Below, one piece after another: positions 36,870 through 45,908 of a stretch of 64,000 nt of DNA; position 1 is the stretch's first letter, and every line of letters starts with the position of its first letter. Source of the DNA: Stenotrophomonas sp. HITSZ_GD (GTDB lineage: Bacteria > Pseudomonadota > Gammaproteobacteria > Xanthomonadales > Xanthomonadaceae). Where the stretch lies: the NCBI RefSeq assembly GCF_029543105.1, contig NZ_JARQXB010000011.1:93984-157983 (forward strand), written 5' to 3'. A program made the position numbers and the translations under genes. The notes under the pieces were generated by a model. That model worked only from the letters and a program-made list of their open reading frames with translations. It had not been told where the DNA came from and ran no database searches.

Positions 36870-38159
36870 ATGAAGATCCTCGTCATTGGTTCCGGTGGCC
36901 GCGAGCACGCGCTGGCCTGGAAGCTGGCCCAGTCCGCGCGCGTGGACGAAGTGCTGGTCGCCCCGGGCAACGCCGGCACCGCCACCGAGGCCAAGTGCCG
37001 CAACGTCGCGGCCAAGGTGGGCGACATCGAGCGCCTGCTGCAGATCGCGCAGGAAGAAGGCGTGGCGCTCACCGTGGTCGGCCCGGAAGTGCCGCTGGTG
37101 GCCGGCGTGGTGGACCGCTTCCGCGCCGCCGGCCTGCGCATCTTCGGGCCCACCGCCGCGGCCGCGCAGTTGGAAGGCAGCAAGGCCTACGCCAAGGATT
37201 TCCTCGCCCGCCACAAGATTCCCACCGCGTTCTACGCCGTGCACCACGAGGTCGGCGCCGCGCTGGCCTATGTGCGCGAGAAGGGCGCGCCGATCGTGGT
37301 CAAGGCCGACGGCCTGGCCGCGGGCAAGGGCGTGATCGTGGCGATGACCCAGGCCGAGGCCGAGGCGGCGGTGCGCGACATGCTCTCGGGCAACGCGTTC
37401 GGCGACGCCGGCGCGCGCGTGGTGATCGAGGAGTTCCTGGAAGGCGAGGAAGCCAGCTTCATCTCGATGGTCGATGGCACCACCGCGCTGCCGATGGCCA
37501 CCAGCCAGGACCACAAGCGCGTCGGCGACGGCGATACCGGCCCGAACACGGGCGGCATGGGCGCCTATTCGCCCGCGCCGGTGGTCACCGCCGAGGTCCA
37601 CGCGCGGGTGATGCGCGAGGTGGTCGAGCCGACCGTGCGCGGCATGGCCGCCGATGGCATTCCCTTCACGGGTTTCCTCTATGCAGGCCTGATGATCGAC
37701 GCCAGCGGCGCGCCGAAGGTGATCGAGTTCAACGTGCGCTTCGGCGACCCGGAAACCCAGCCGGTGATGCTGCGCCTGCAGTCCGACCTGGTGGACCTGG
37801 TGGAAGCGGCGCTCGACGAACGCCTGGATACCGTGCAGGCGCAGTGGGACCCGCGTCCCTCGCTGGGAGTGGTGATGGCATCGCGCCCCTACCCCGACAC
37901 GCCGGTGAGCGGCGAGGTCATCGAGGGTCTCGCGTCCGTGCCCGACGATGCCGTGGTGTTCCATGCCGGGACCGTGCTCGATGCCCACGGCCACGTGCTC
38001 AGCGCCGGCGGCCGCGTGCTGTGCGTGGCCGCGCTGGGTGACAGCGTGCGCGATGCGCAGCAGCGCGCCTACCGCGCGGTGGACCGCATCCACTGGACGC
38101 ACGAGTTCCATCGCCGCGATATCGGCTGGCGGGCGATCGCGCGCGAAGAAGGCCTTTGA
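36870..38159 (+). CDS. purD: Phosphoribosylamine-glycine ligase (GAR synthetase)
   Basis: 429 residues, standard length; ATP-grasp enzyme of purine synthesis joining glycine to phosphoribosylamine. Motifs: MKILVIGSGGREHALAWKLA, VVGPEVPLVAG, KADGLAAGKGVIVA, LEGEEASFISMVDG, DHKRVGDGDTGPNTGGMGAY (signature) and FNVRFGDPETQPVM. Third gene of the apparent purH-GNAT-purD unit. No clear terminator follows. Confidence 0.98.
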   Translation: MKILVIGSGGREHALAWKLAQSARVDEVLVAPGNAGTATEAKCRNVAAKVGDIERLLQIAQEEGVALTVVGPEVPLVAGVVDRFRAAGLRIFGPTAAAAQLEGSKAYAKDFLARHKIPTAFYAVHHEVGAALAYVREKGAPIVVKADGLAAGKGVIVAMTQAEAEAAVRDMLSGNAFGDAGARVVIEEFLEGEEASFISMVDGTTALPMATSQDHKRVGDGDTGPNTGGMGAYSPAPVVTAEVHARVMREVVEPTVRGMAADGIPFTGFLYAGLMIDASGAPKVIEFNVRFGDPETQPVMLRLQSDLVDLVEAALDERLDTVQAQWDPRPSLGVVMASRPYPDTPVSGEVIEGLASVPDDAVVFHAGTVLDAHGHVLSAGGRVLCVAALGDSVRDAQQRAYRAVDRIHWTHEFHRRDIGWRAIAREEGL

Positions 38160-38288
38160 GGGCGTCCACGACGTCCGCCCGGCGGCGCTGACGCGTCGCT
38201 GCCACGCGCCCGCGTGCGCCCGCACGCGGGCGGCGCATCGTCGGCGGGGCCGAGGCCCGTCGCTTTTCGCCACCACGATCACGACGGC

Positions 38289-40535
38289 ATGCCCATAATG
38301 GCGAGGACCCCGTCCGCCTCCGCCTTCGTGCCCAAACCGTCACTCGAATCCCGCCTGGGCCGCCTGTGGGCCCATGAGAAAGCCAGTTACGGGCTGCGGG
38401 TGCTGATCGCGCTGGGCGTGGCGATGGGCGGGTGCTGGTACGGCGGCCAACTGACCGCGCTGCCGGCGATCTTCCTGGGCATCATCGCCAGCGCCATCGC
38501 CGAGACCGACGACAACTGGCTCGGCCGCACGAAATCGGTCCTGCTGTCGCTGCTGTGCTTCGCGCTGGCCTCGGCCGCGGTGGTGTGGCTGTTCCCGCAT
38601 CCGTGGGCATTCGTGACCGGGCTGGCGCTGTCCACCTTCGCGCTGACCCTGCTGGGCGCGCTCGGCGAGCGCTATGCCTCCATCGCGCAGGCCACCGTGG
38701 CGCTGGCGATCTACACGATGATCGGGCTGGACCAGCACCATGCCGCCGGCGGCGATCCCGCCGCGGCCTGGCATGGCACGGTGTTGCTGCTGATCGGCGC
38801 GGCCTGGTACGGCCTGCTGTCGATCCTGTGGTCGGCGCTGTTCGCCAACCGCCCGGTGCGCGAGCGGCTGGCGCGGCTGTTCGAGGTGCTGGGCGAGTAC
38901 CTGCGGCGCAAGGCGGACCTGTTCGAACCGGTGCGCGGCGAAGGGCTGCACGCGCGCCGCCTGGCGCTGGCCGAGCAGAACGCGCAGGTGGTGGCCGCGC
39001 TCAACGCGGCCAAGGCGGCGATCCTCAGCCGCTTCGGTCGTTCCGGCCGGCCGGGGGTGCAGTCGGGCCTGTACTTCCGCCTGTATTACCTGGCGCAGGA
39101 TTTCCACGAGCGCGCCAGCTCCTCGCACTACCCCTACGACGCGCTGACCGAAGCCTTCTTCCACAGCGACGTGCTCTACCGCTGCCGCCGGCTGCTGGCG
39201 TTGCAAGGCGCGGCGTGCGTGGCGCTGGGGCAGGCGCTGCGGCTGCGCCAGCCGTTCGTGTACGGCGACAGCAGCCGCCAGGCCACCGACGACCTGCGGC
39301 AATCGCTCGATTTCCTGCACGCGCGCGCCGACCCGGCGCAGGCCCGCCTGCTCGGCTCGCTGGAGCTGCTGGCGAGCAACCTGCAGGGCATCGAGCGGCG
39401 GCTGTCCGAATCGTCGTTGTCCGATACGCCGCTGGACGGCATCGACACCCGCCTGCGCGATTCCTCCCCGCACACGCTGCGCGAAATGGGGCAACGCCTG
39501 CTGGCGCAGCTCACGCCCGGCTCGGTGCTGTTCCGCCATGGCGTGCGCATGGCGGTGGCCTTGCTCGCCGGCTACGGCGTGATGAAGCTGATGCATGCGC
39601 ACAACGGCTTCTGGATCCTGCTCACCACCGCGTTCGTGTGCCGCCCCCACTACGGCGCCACGCGGCTGCGGCTGGTGCAGCGCATCGCCGGCACGCTGGT
39701 GGGCCTGGGCGCGACCTGGGCCCTGATGCAGCTGTTCACTGGCATCGAGATGCAGCTATTGCTGGCGTTGCTGGCCGCCCTGCTGTTCTTCGTCACCCGT
39801 ACCGACCGCTACCTGCTCGCCACCGCGGCCATCACGGTGATGGCGCTGCTGTGCTTCAACCTGCTGGGCGATGGCTTCGTGCTGCTGTGGCCGCGCCTGG
39901 TGGACACGCTGCTGGGCTGCGTGATCGCCGCGCTGGCCTCGTTCCTGGTCCTGCCGGACTGGCAAGGGCGGCGCCTGCACCAGGTGATCGCCAACGTGCT
40001 GGGCAGTGCCTCGCGCTACCTGCGCGAAGTGCTGGGCCAGTACACCGAGGGGCAGCGCGACGACCTCAACTACCGCATCGCCCGGCGCGACATGCACAAC
40101 GCCGACGCGGCGCTGTCGATGGCGCTGTCGAACATGCTGCGTGAGCCGGGCTACGTGCGCCGCAACCTGGATGCGGGCTTCCGCTTCCTGGCGTTGTCCA
40201 ACGTGCTGCTCGGCTACCTCTCCGCGCTTGGCGCGCACCGCGAGAAACTCGACCTGGACACGCAGACGCGCGACGCGGGCGACTACCTGCAACGCGCGCT
40301 CGCCGCCATCGCCGAGCACCTGGCGCGGCGCCAGCCGCTGCCGGCGGTGGACGAAAGCCAGGAAGCGGCGATGGCCGAGGCGCTGGAGGATTACGCCGCC
40401 GACGCCATGCCCAAGCAGCGCCTGCTGCGCACCCAACTGGCGCTGGTGCTGCGGCTGCTGCCTCGCCTGCGCGCGGCCGCGCAGGAAGTGGTGATGCAGC
40501 GAAGCGCGCCGGCGCCGGCCGAGCAACCCGCGTAA
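38289..40535 (+). CDS. FUSC-family inner-membrane protein (YccS/YhfK type)
   Basis: 748 residues from ATG 38289; another ATG at 38298 is equally possible and neither has a strong Shine-Dalgarno. Two sets of membrane helices, near residues 30-150 and 400-530, each precede a cytoplasmic helical domain, the YccS/FUSC arrangement. Recognised segments: RVLIALGVAMGGCWYGGQLTALPAIFLG, TDDNWLGR, GVRMAVALLAGYGVMKLM, HNGFWILLTTAFVCRPHYGATRLRL and RIAGTLVGLGATW. FUSC proteins are related to fusaric-acid and aromatic-acid exporters; the substrate for YccS is not established. It converges on murJ with a 19-bp gap. Confidence 0.88.
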   Translation: MPIMARTPSASAFVPKPSLESRLGRLWAHEKASYGLRVLIALGVAMGGCWYGGQLTALPAIFLGIIASAIAETDDNWLGRTKSVLLSLLCFALASAAVVWLFPHPWAFVTGLALSTFALTLLGALGERYASIAQATVALAIYTMIGLDQHHAAGGDPAAAWHGTVLLLIGAAWYGLLSILWSALFANRPVRERLARLFEVLGEYLRRKADLFEPVRGEGLHARRLALAEQNAQVVAALNAAKAAILSRFGRSGRPGVQSGLYFRLYYLAQDFHERASSSHYPYDALTEAFFHSDVLYRCRRLLALQGAACVALGQALRLRQPFVYGDSSRQATDDLRQSLDFLHARADPAQARLLGSLELLASNLQGIERRLSESSLSDTPLDGIDTRLRDSSPHTLREMGQRLLAQLTPGSVLFRHGVRMAVALLAGYGVMKLMHAHNGFWILLTTAFVCRPHYGATRLRLVQRIAGTLVGLGATWALMQLFTGIEMQLLLALLAALLFFVTRTDRYLLATAAITVMALLCFNLLGDGFVLLWPRLVDTLLGCVIAALASFLVLPDWQGRRLHQVIANVLGSASRYLREVLGQYTEGQRDDLNYRIARRDMHNADAALSMALSNMLREPGYVRRNLDAGFRFLALSNVLLGYLSALGAHREKLDLDTQTRDAGDYLQRALAAIAEHLARRQPLPAVDESQEAAMAEALEDYAADAMPKQRLLRTQLALVLRLLPRLRAAAQEVVMQRSAPAPAEQPA

Positions 40536-40554
40536 AGCGAGCGGCGCGGCGTGC

Positions 40555-42144
40555 CTAGCCGGCCCTCCGCAGCCGCGACAAGCGCCCGCCTGCCAGGTAC
40601 CACGCGCTCGCGAACGCACCGGCGCCGGCGGCGAGCAGGCCGGCCAGCATCGCGACGCGCGGTGCGGCCTCCGCGGCGCGGAAATCCATGTGCGTGCGCA
40701 GCCACGCCAGCACCAGCGCCATGACGCCGCTGGCCAGCGCCACCTGCGCCCACGGCCGCCACGCGGCCGGGTGGACGCCCACCAGCCCCGCGCGATGCAG
40801 GCCACGCCACAGCACCAACGCGTTGCAGGCGCTGGCCAACGCGCCGGCCAAGGCCAGCAGCGCGTGCAGGCCGGGCCGCGCCAGCCACCCGCGTGCGTCC
40901 CCTTGCACCAGCAGGCGCGCGCCGCCAAACAGCAGCAACGCGCACCCGATATTGCAGGCCAGCGCGATGCAGGCCGCGCGCACCGGCAAGGCGAGGTCGC
41001 CGCGCGCGTAGCAGGCCGGCAGCATCACCTTCAGCGCGGCCAGCGCGGGCAGGCCCAGGCTCATGCACGCCAGCGCGCTGGCCGACAGGCGCGCGTCGTC
41101 GGCGCGGTAGTGGCCGTAGTGGAAGAACGTCAGCATCAGCGGTTCGGCCAGCACGACCAGGCCGACGGTGGCGGGCACGCTGGACAGCGTGACCCCGCGC
41201 AATGCCCAGGCCAAGGTATGCAGGGCGCGGTCGTCGCGCGCGGCGAATTCGCGCGACAGCGTCGGCAACAGCACGATGCCCAGCGAGGCGCCGAACAGGG
41301 CCAGCGGCAGTTCGAGGAAGCGATCGGCCTGGAACAGCCAGGTCTGCGAACCGGTGGCCAGCAGCGAGGCCGCCGCGCTGGCGACCAACAGGTTCACCTG
41401 CGCCACCGACGCGCCCGCCAGCGTGGGCAGCATCCGCCGCGCCGCCTCGCGCACGCGCGCATCGCCGGCGCCCCAACGGGGCCAGCGCAGCAGGCCCAGC
41501 TTCGCCACGCCCCGCCAGCACCACAGCAGCTGCAACACGCCGCCCACCACCACGGCCCAGGCCAGCGCGAGGATGGGAATCCGCCAGTGCGGCGCCCAGG
41601 CCCATGCGCTCGCCGCCATGGCGAGATTGAGCAGCGCCGGGGCCAGCGCCCAGCGCGCGAAATGGCCCTGGCTCATCAGCACGGCGCCGGCCAACGCGCT
41701 CAGCGAAACGCAGGCCAGGAAAGGAAACAGGATTCGCAACAGCGGCACCAGCAAGCCGGCGCCTTCGCCCGCGTGGGCCATGCCCGGCGCGAAGAGCAGC
41801 GCCAGCGGCGGGGCAAGCGCCATGCCCAGCGCCGCCACGCCGGTGACCACCACGGCCAGCGTGCCGGCCAGGCGCGCGATGAGGCCGGCCAGTGCGGGCG
41901 CACCGGCGTCGGTCTCGCGCACCAGCAGCGGCACGAAGGCAGCCGACAGCGCACCTTCGGCGAACAGGCGGCGCAGCGCGTTGGGAATGCGGAATGCCAG
42001 CACGAAGGCATCGGAGGCGGTGCCTGCGCCGAACGCGGTGGCCATGGCCATGTCGCGCAGCACGCCCGTGCAGCGCGACAGCAGTGTCAGCCCACCAAAA
42101 GACGAGGCGCGCCGGAGCAGCGCGCGGGCGGATGCGGATGGCAT
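40555..42144 (-). CDS. murJ: MurJ/MviN-type lipid II flippase
   Basis: 529 residues with about 14 membrane helices. It moves lipid-linked peptidoglycan precursors across the inner membrane. Family start SSFGGLTLLSRCTGVLRDMAMATAFGAG and the signature AFVLAFRIPNALRRLFAEGALSAAFVPLL match MurJ, with conserved Arg residues in the central cavity region (for example around residue 24 and 53) visible. It stands alone: usual partners rpsT or ribF are not beside it, so it could be a second, relocated copy. It is preceded by a 12-bp hairpin and the small peptide gene on the same strand. Confidence 0.9.
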   Translation of the reverse strand: MPSASARALLRRASSFGGLTLLSRCTGVLRDMAMATAFGAGTASDAFVLAFRIPNALRRLFAEGALSAAFVPLLVRETDAGAPALAGLIARLAGTLAVVVTGVAALGMALAPPLALLFAPGMAHAGEGAGLLVPLLRILFPFLACVSLSALAGAVLMSQGHFARWALAPALLNLAMAASAWAWAPHWRIPILALAWAVVVGGVLQLLWCWRGVAKLGLLRWPRWGAGDARVREAARRMLPTLAGASVAQVNLLVASAAASLLATGSQTWLFQADRFLELPLALFGASLGIVLLPTLSREFAARDDRALHTLAWALRGVTLSSVPATVGLVVLAEPLMLTFFHYGHYRADDARLSASALACMSLGLPALAALKVMLPACYARGDLALPVRAACIALACNIGCALLLFGGARLLVQGDARGWLARPGLHALLALAGALASACNALVLWRGLHRAGLVGVHPAAWRPWAQVALASGVMALVLAWLRTHMDFRAAEAAPRVAMLAGLLAAGAGAFASAWYLAGGRLSRLRRAG

Positions 42145-42153
42145 CGGGACAAG

Positions 42154-42180
42154 CGGAGCGCCTCGCGACGAGGCGCTCCG
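42154..42180 (-). terminator. Strong hairpin between the double-glycine peptide gene and murJ
   Basis: Perfect 12-bp stem CGGAGCGCCTCG (42154-42165) / CGAGGCGCTCCG (42169-42180), loop CGA. No T-run follows on the minus strand (CTTGTCC), so it may be a weak or factor-assisted terminator or an mRNA-stabilising stem. It begins 7 bp after the peptide stop and ends 9 bp before the murJ start. Confidence 0.5.
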
Positions 42181-42187
42181 GGCACGA

Positions 42188-42319
42188 TCAGAAATCGCGT
42201 TCCCAGGACCGGAACCAGCCGTCGATCGCGTAGCGAACGCTCCAGCTGAAGGGCACGCGGCACTGTTCGACGTAGCCGCCGTCTACCTGTTCGATTTCCT
42301 GCGGGGTGAGTTCACGCAT
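42188..42319 (-). CDS. Small peptide with double-glycine leader (candidate bacteriocin or signal peptide precursor), 43 aa
   Basis: ATG at 42319 with GGAAG seven bases upstream. The first 15 residues, MRELTPQEIEQVDGG, match the double-glycine leader of class II microcins and related peptides (M-R-x-L-T/S-x-x-E-I/L-x-x-V-x-G-G, as in colicin V). Leaders like this are cut after GG by a C39 peptidase in the exporter. The remaining 28 residues would be the mature peptide: Tyr first, one Cys (residue 20), three Trp, four Phe and a charged, aromatic-rich C-terminus ending WERDF. No immunity gene or PCAT/HlyD exporter is nearby, so processing would be by a system elsewhere. The leader match is strong; toxin, signal or other role is unknown. 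Confidence 0.78.
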   Translation of the reverse strand: MRELTPQEIEQVDGGYVEQCRVPFSWSVRYAIDGWFRSWERDF

Positions 42320-42462
42320 GGTCGCTTCCTTGTGGATCGCCGCGGAATTGCGGCGAGGCACAAGGTGTCAGAGCCGCTAACAACGGCCCATTTGATATAT
42401 CCCACGAACCGCGATGATGTAGCGCCGGGCTGGCACTGCGAAAAAGGTCAATGGCGCTGACA

Positions 42463-43650
42463 TCAGCGCGCGATGCGCGTGCGCGTGCCGATGGCCATCC
42501 ATGCCAGCGCCGCCAGCGCGAGCGCGGCACCGGCGATCACCACGCCCGCCCACCCGGCGCGCGCGTAGGCGGCGGTGCCCAGGCTGGAACCGAGCGCGCC
42601 GCCGATGAAGTAGCAGGTCATGTAGGCCGAGGTGATGCGATTGCGCGCGGCGGCGTCCAGCTGGTAGATCACGCTCTGGTTGTTGATGTGCACGCCCTGC
42701 ACGGCGATATCGAGCAGCAGCACGCCGACGATCAGCAGCCACAGCGAGTGCGGCGCGGCCCACAGCAGCGCCCACGACACCACCAGCATCGCCAGGCCAC
42801 CCCAGCTGGCCAGCGTGCCGTGGCCGTGGTCGGACAACTTGCCCGACAAGTTCGCGGCCAGCGCACCGGCCGCGCCGATCAGCCCGAACAGGCCGATCAG
42901 GCTGGTGCCGTAGCCGTAGTCCGGGCCGGCGAGCAGGAACGCGAGCGTGGTCCAGAACACGCTGAAGCCGGCGAAGATCAACCCGCCCAGGACCGCGCGG
43001 CCGCGCAGTACCGGCTCGTCGCGCAGCAGGGTCAGCACCGAGACGATCAGGCGCGGATAGGACAGCGTGCGATCGCCGTCGTGCCGCGGCAGGCCGCGAT
43101 ACAGCAGCGCGGCGACGACCAGCATCAGCCCGGAGGCCACCCAGTACACGGTATGCCACCCGCCAGCACCGGCGAGCAGGCCGGAGATCGTGCGCGCCAG
43201 CAGGATGCCCAGCAGCAGGCCGCTCATCACCGTGCCGACCACCCGCCCGCGTTCGTGCGGCGCGGCCAGCGTGGCGGCATACGGCACCAGCAGCTGCGCC
43301 GAGACCGAGCACAGGCCGGTCACCCACGTGCCGGCCAGCAGCATCGGGAAGCTGGAGGAGAACGCGCTGATCAGCAGGCCGCCGGCGCAGGCCACGTACA
43401 GGCCCACGATCAGCCCGCGGCGTTCCAGGCGGTCGCCCAGCGGCACGATCAACAACAGGCCGGCCGCGTAGGAGAGCTGGGCCACGGTAACCACCATGCC
43501 GGCGCTGCGCGCGTCCACGCCGAAGGTCTGGGCGAGGGTCTGCAACAGCGGCTGGGCATAGTAGTTGCTCGCCACGGCCAGGCCGGTGGCCACGGCCATC
43601 AGCAGCACCAGGCGGTGCTTGATCCGGGGGTAGTGCGTGGCGGTGGACAT
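42463..43650 (-). CDS. MFS transporter (drug or solute exporter)
   Basis: 395 residues, 12 predicted membrane helices. MFS landmarks: ASNYYAQPLLQTLAQTFGVD in helix 1-2, the motif-A-like loop PLGDRLERRGLIVG after helix 2, and GWHTVYWVASGLMLVVAALLYRGL before the central loop. It resembles the YbjJ/NreB-like and sugar-efflux groups, but a substrate cannot be assigned. ATG 43650 is the only start preceded by the helix boundary. It lies 143 bp upstream of the double-glycine peptide gene on the same strand and divergent from the LplT/PlsC fusion gene. Confidence 0.88.
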   Translation of the reverse strand: MSTATHYPRIKHRLVLLMAVATGLAVASNYYAQPLLQTLAQTFGVDARSAGMVVTVAQLSYAAGLLLIVPLGDRLERRGLIVGLYVACAGGLLISAFSSSFPMLLAGTWVTGLCSVSAQLLVPYAATLAAPHERGRVVGTVMSGLLLGILLARTISGLLAGAGGWHTVYWVASGLMLVVAALLYRGLPRHDGDRTLSYPRLIVSVLTLLRDEPVLRGRAVLGGLIFAGFSVFWTTLAFLLAGPDYGYGTSLIGLFGLIGAAGALAANLSGKLSDHGHGTLASWGGLAMLVVSWALLWAAPHSLWLLIVGVLLLDIAVQGVHINNQSVIYQLDAAARNRITSAYMTCYFIGGALGSSLGTAAYARAGWAGVVIAGAALALAALAWMAIGTRTRIAR

Positions 43651-43803
43651 GGGGGGTACCTGCGCGGGGGGCGCACAGTATGCCCGCGCGACATGGCAGC
43701 GTCGCCGCCGCGGCCGGGATGCAGCGGGGCGCGAGGCAGCCGTCGAGGTTTCTTCGCCGCGTATCGGCCTGCTAGGCTGCGCGCGACCGCCAAGGAGTCG
43801 TGC

Positions 43804-45696
43804 ATGTCATCGGGCCACAGCCAGTTCGCGCTGTTGAAGCAGCGACGCTTCCTCCCCTTCTTTACCGTGCAGGCGCTGGGCGCCTTCAACGACAACGTCT
43901 ACCGGCAGGCCATCATCGGCCTGCTCGGCTACCTGGCGGTGGAGCAGTCGCAACGGCTGATCTACACCAACCTGGCGCCGGCACTGTTCATCCTGCCCTA
44001 CTTCCTGTTCTCGGCCATCGCCGGGCAGATCGCCGAGAAGCTGGAGAAGCAGCGGCTGATCGTGATCACCACGACCATGGAGATCGTGGTGATGTCGCTG
44101 GCGGCGGTCGGCTTCCTTATCCAGAACATGGTCGTGCTGCTGGTGGCGCTGTTCTGCACCGGCGTGCAATCGACGTTGTTCGGGCCGGTGAAGTACTCGA
44201 TCCTGCCCTCGGTGCTCAAGCCGGAGGAACTGACCGGCGGCAACGGCCTGGTCGAGATGGGCACCTCGATCTCCATCCTGTGCGGCATGATCTTTGGCGG
44301 GCTGATCTTCACCTTCGCCGGCGCGAACGGCACGGTGGTGGCGGCGGTGGCGGTGATCGCGCTGGCGGTGACCGGCAACCTGGTGGCGCGCCGCGTGCCG
44401 CGCGTGGAAGCCGGCGCGCCGGACCTGAAGATCAACTGGAACCCGATCCCCGAGTCGCTGGCGATCATGCGCCTGACCCGCCGCCAGCTGGCGGTGAGCA
44501 ACGCGATCCTGGGCGTGTCCTGGTTCTGGTTCATCGGCACCGTGATCACCGCGCAGCTGCCGGGCTATGCCGAGCTCAACCTGGGCGGGCGGCCGGAGCT
44601 GTACGTGTTCGCCCTGGCGCTGTTCTCCATCGGCACCGGCAGCGGTTCGCTGCTGTGCGAGCGGCTTTCCGGGCGCACGGTGGAAATCGGCCTGGTACCG
44701 CTGGGCGCATTCGGCATCAGCGCCTTCATGCTCGACCTGTATTTCGCACGGCCCGGCCAGGCGCTGGCGGCCGGGCTGGACGTGCTTGGCTTCGTCCACC
44801 AGCCCGGCAGCGTGCGCATCATGCTCGACCTGGTCGGCATCGGCGTGTTCACCGGCTTCTTCGTGGTGCCGCTGTTCGCGCTGATCCAGAGCCGCACGCC
44901 GCGCGCGGAGCTTTCGCGGGTGATCGCCGGGCTCAACATCCAGAACTCGCTGTTCATCGTGGTGGCGGCGGTGGTGGGCATCGCGGTGCAGCGCTGGCTG
45001 GGCTGGACGATTCCGCAGGTGTTCCTGGCGCTGGCGATCGCCAACACGATCGTGGCGATCTACATCTTCACCATCGTGCCCGAGTTCCTGATGCGCTTCC
45101 TCAGCTGGCTGCTGGTGCGCACGCTGTACCGGCTGGAGCTGCACGGCATCGAGAAGAACGTGCCCGACGAGGGCGCCGCGCTGATCGTGTGCAACCACGT
45201 CAGCTACATGGACGCGCTGATCCTGGCGGCGACGGTGCCGCGGCCGGTGCGCTTCGTCATGTACTACAAGATCTTCAACATCCCGGTGATGCGCTGGATC
45301 TTCCGCACCGCCAAGGCGATCCCGATCGCCGGCGCGCGCGAGGACCCGGCGCTGATGCAGCGCGCGTTCGACGAGATCGACGCGGCGCTGGCCGAGGGCG
45401 AGCTGGTGTGCATCTTCCCGGAGGGCGCGCTGACGCGCGACGGCGAGATCGCACCGTTCAAGAGCGGCGTGGAGAAGATCCTGGAGCGCCGCCCGGTGCC
45501 GGTGGTGCCGATGGCGCTGCGCGGCATGTGGAGCAGCATGTGGAGCCGTCGCGATACGCGCCTGGGGCGCATGCGCGTGCCGCGGCGCTTCCGCGCGCAC
45601 GTGCAGGTGGCCGCCGCGCCGCCGCGGGACCCGCAGGGTGTGGACGCGCAGGCGCTCGAGGCGCAGGTGCGCGCATTGCGGGGCGAGTTGGCGTGA
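43804..45696 (+). CDS. Fusion of LplT-like MFS transporter and PlsC acyltransferase (lysophospholipid uptake and reacylation)
   Basis: 630 residues. The ATG at 43804 has AAGGAG nine bases upstream; the longer open frame to 42451 is antisense to the MFS gene. Residues 1-425 are an MFS domain close to LplT (FLPFFTVQALGAFNDNVYRQAI, FGPVKYSILPSVLKPEELTGGNGLVEMGT). From about 440 a PlsC acyltransferase follows, with CNHVSYMDALIL (H-x4-D, about 460), YKIFNIPVMRWIF, FPEGALTRDG (about 540) and PVVPMALRG. In E. coli, LplT flips lysophospholipids and Aas reacylates them. Some bacteria fuse LplT-PlsC-ligase; here the acyl-ACP ligase domain is absent. Confidence 0.9.
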   Translation: MSSGHSQFALLKQRRFLPFFTVQALGAFNDNVYRQAIIGLLGYLAVEQSQRLIYTNLAPALFILPYFLFSAIAGQIAEKLEKQRLIVITTTMEIVVMSLAAVGFLIQNMVVLLVALFCTGVQSTLFGPVKYSILPSVLKPEELTGGNGLVEMGTSISILCGMIFGGLIFTFAGANGTVVAAVAVIALAVTGNLVARRVPRVEAGAPDLKINWNPIPESLAIMRLTRRQLAVSNAILGVSWFWFIGTVITAQLPGYAELNLGGRPELYVFALALFSIGTGSGSLLCERLSGRTVEIGLVPLGAFGISAFMLDLYFARPGQALAAGLDVLGFVHQPGSVRIMLDLVGIGVFTGFFVVPLFALIQSRTPRAELSRVIAGLNIQNSLFIVVAAVVGIAVQRWLGWTIPQVFLALAIANTIVAIYIFTIVPEFLMRFLSWLLVRTLYRLELHGIEKNVPDEGAALIVCNHVSYMDALILAATVPRPVRFVMYYKIFNIPVMRWIFRTAKAIPIAGAREDPALMQRAFDEIDAALAEGELVCIFPEGALTRDGEIAPFKSGVEKILERRPVPVVPMALRGMWSSMWSRRDTRLGRMRVPRRFRAHVQVAAAPPRDPQGVDAQALEAQVRALRGELA

Positions 45697-45908
45697 GCAC
45701 GACGTCTCGCGCTTTCCAAGCCATGGCCGCGCCGCTACGCTTGGGCCACGTGCGGGCGCCATGGCGGCCGTCGAAAGGAAGCCGCTTGAGGGGAGCGGCA
45801 TGCAGGACGCCTGCTGGGATAGGCCTTCCCGGTGGACTCGCAGGTTCGCTCCCCGGCCCTCGCCGGCCCGTCCGGCGCTGAACCACCACCACCCGAAGGA
45901 GTCGTCCC

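Noticed and set aside
40555..42144. Idea that the murJ-like gene is a polysaccharide flippase specific to an exopolysaccharide cluster
   Set aside because: The RIPNALRRLFAEGALSAAFVPLL signature is that of MurJ, and no glycosyltransferase or polymerase gene is nearby.
42451..45696. 1081-codon plus-strand frame suggesting a giant fusion protein
   Set aside because: Its first 451 codons run antisense through the MFS gene at 42463-43650 and show only Arg/Ala/Gln-rich composition. The real protein starts at 43804 with a strong ribosome site.
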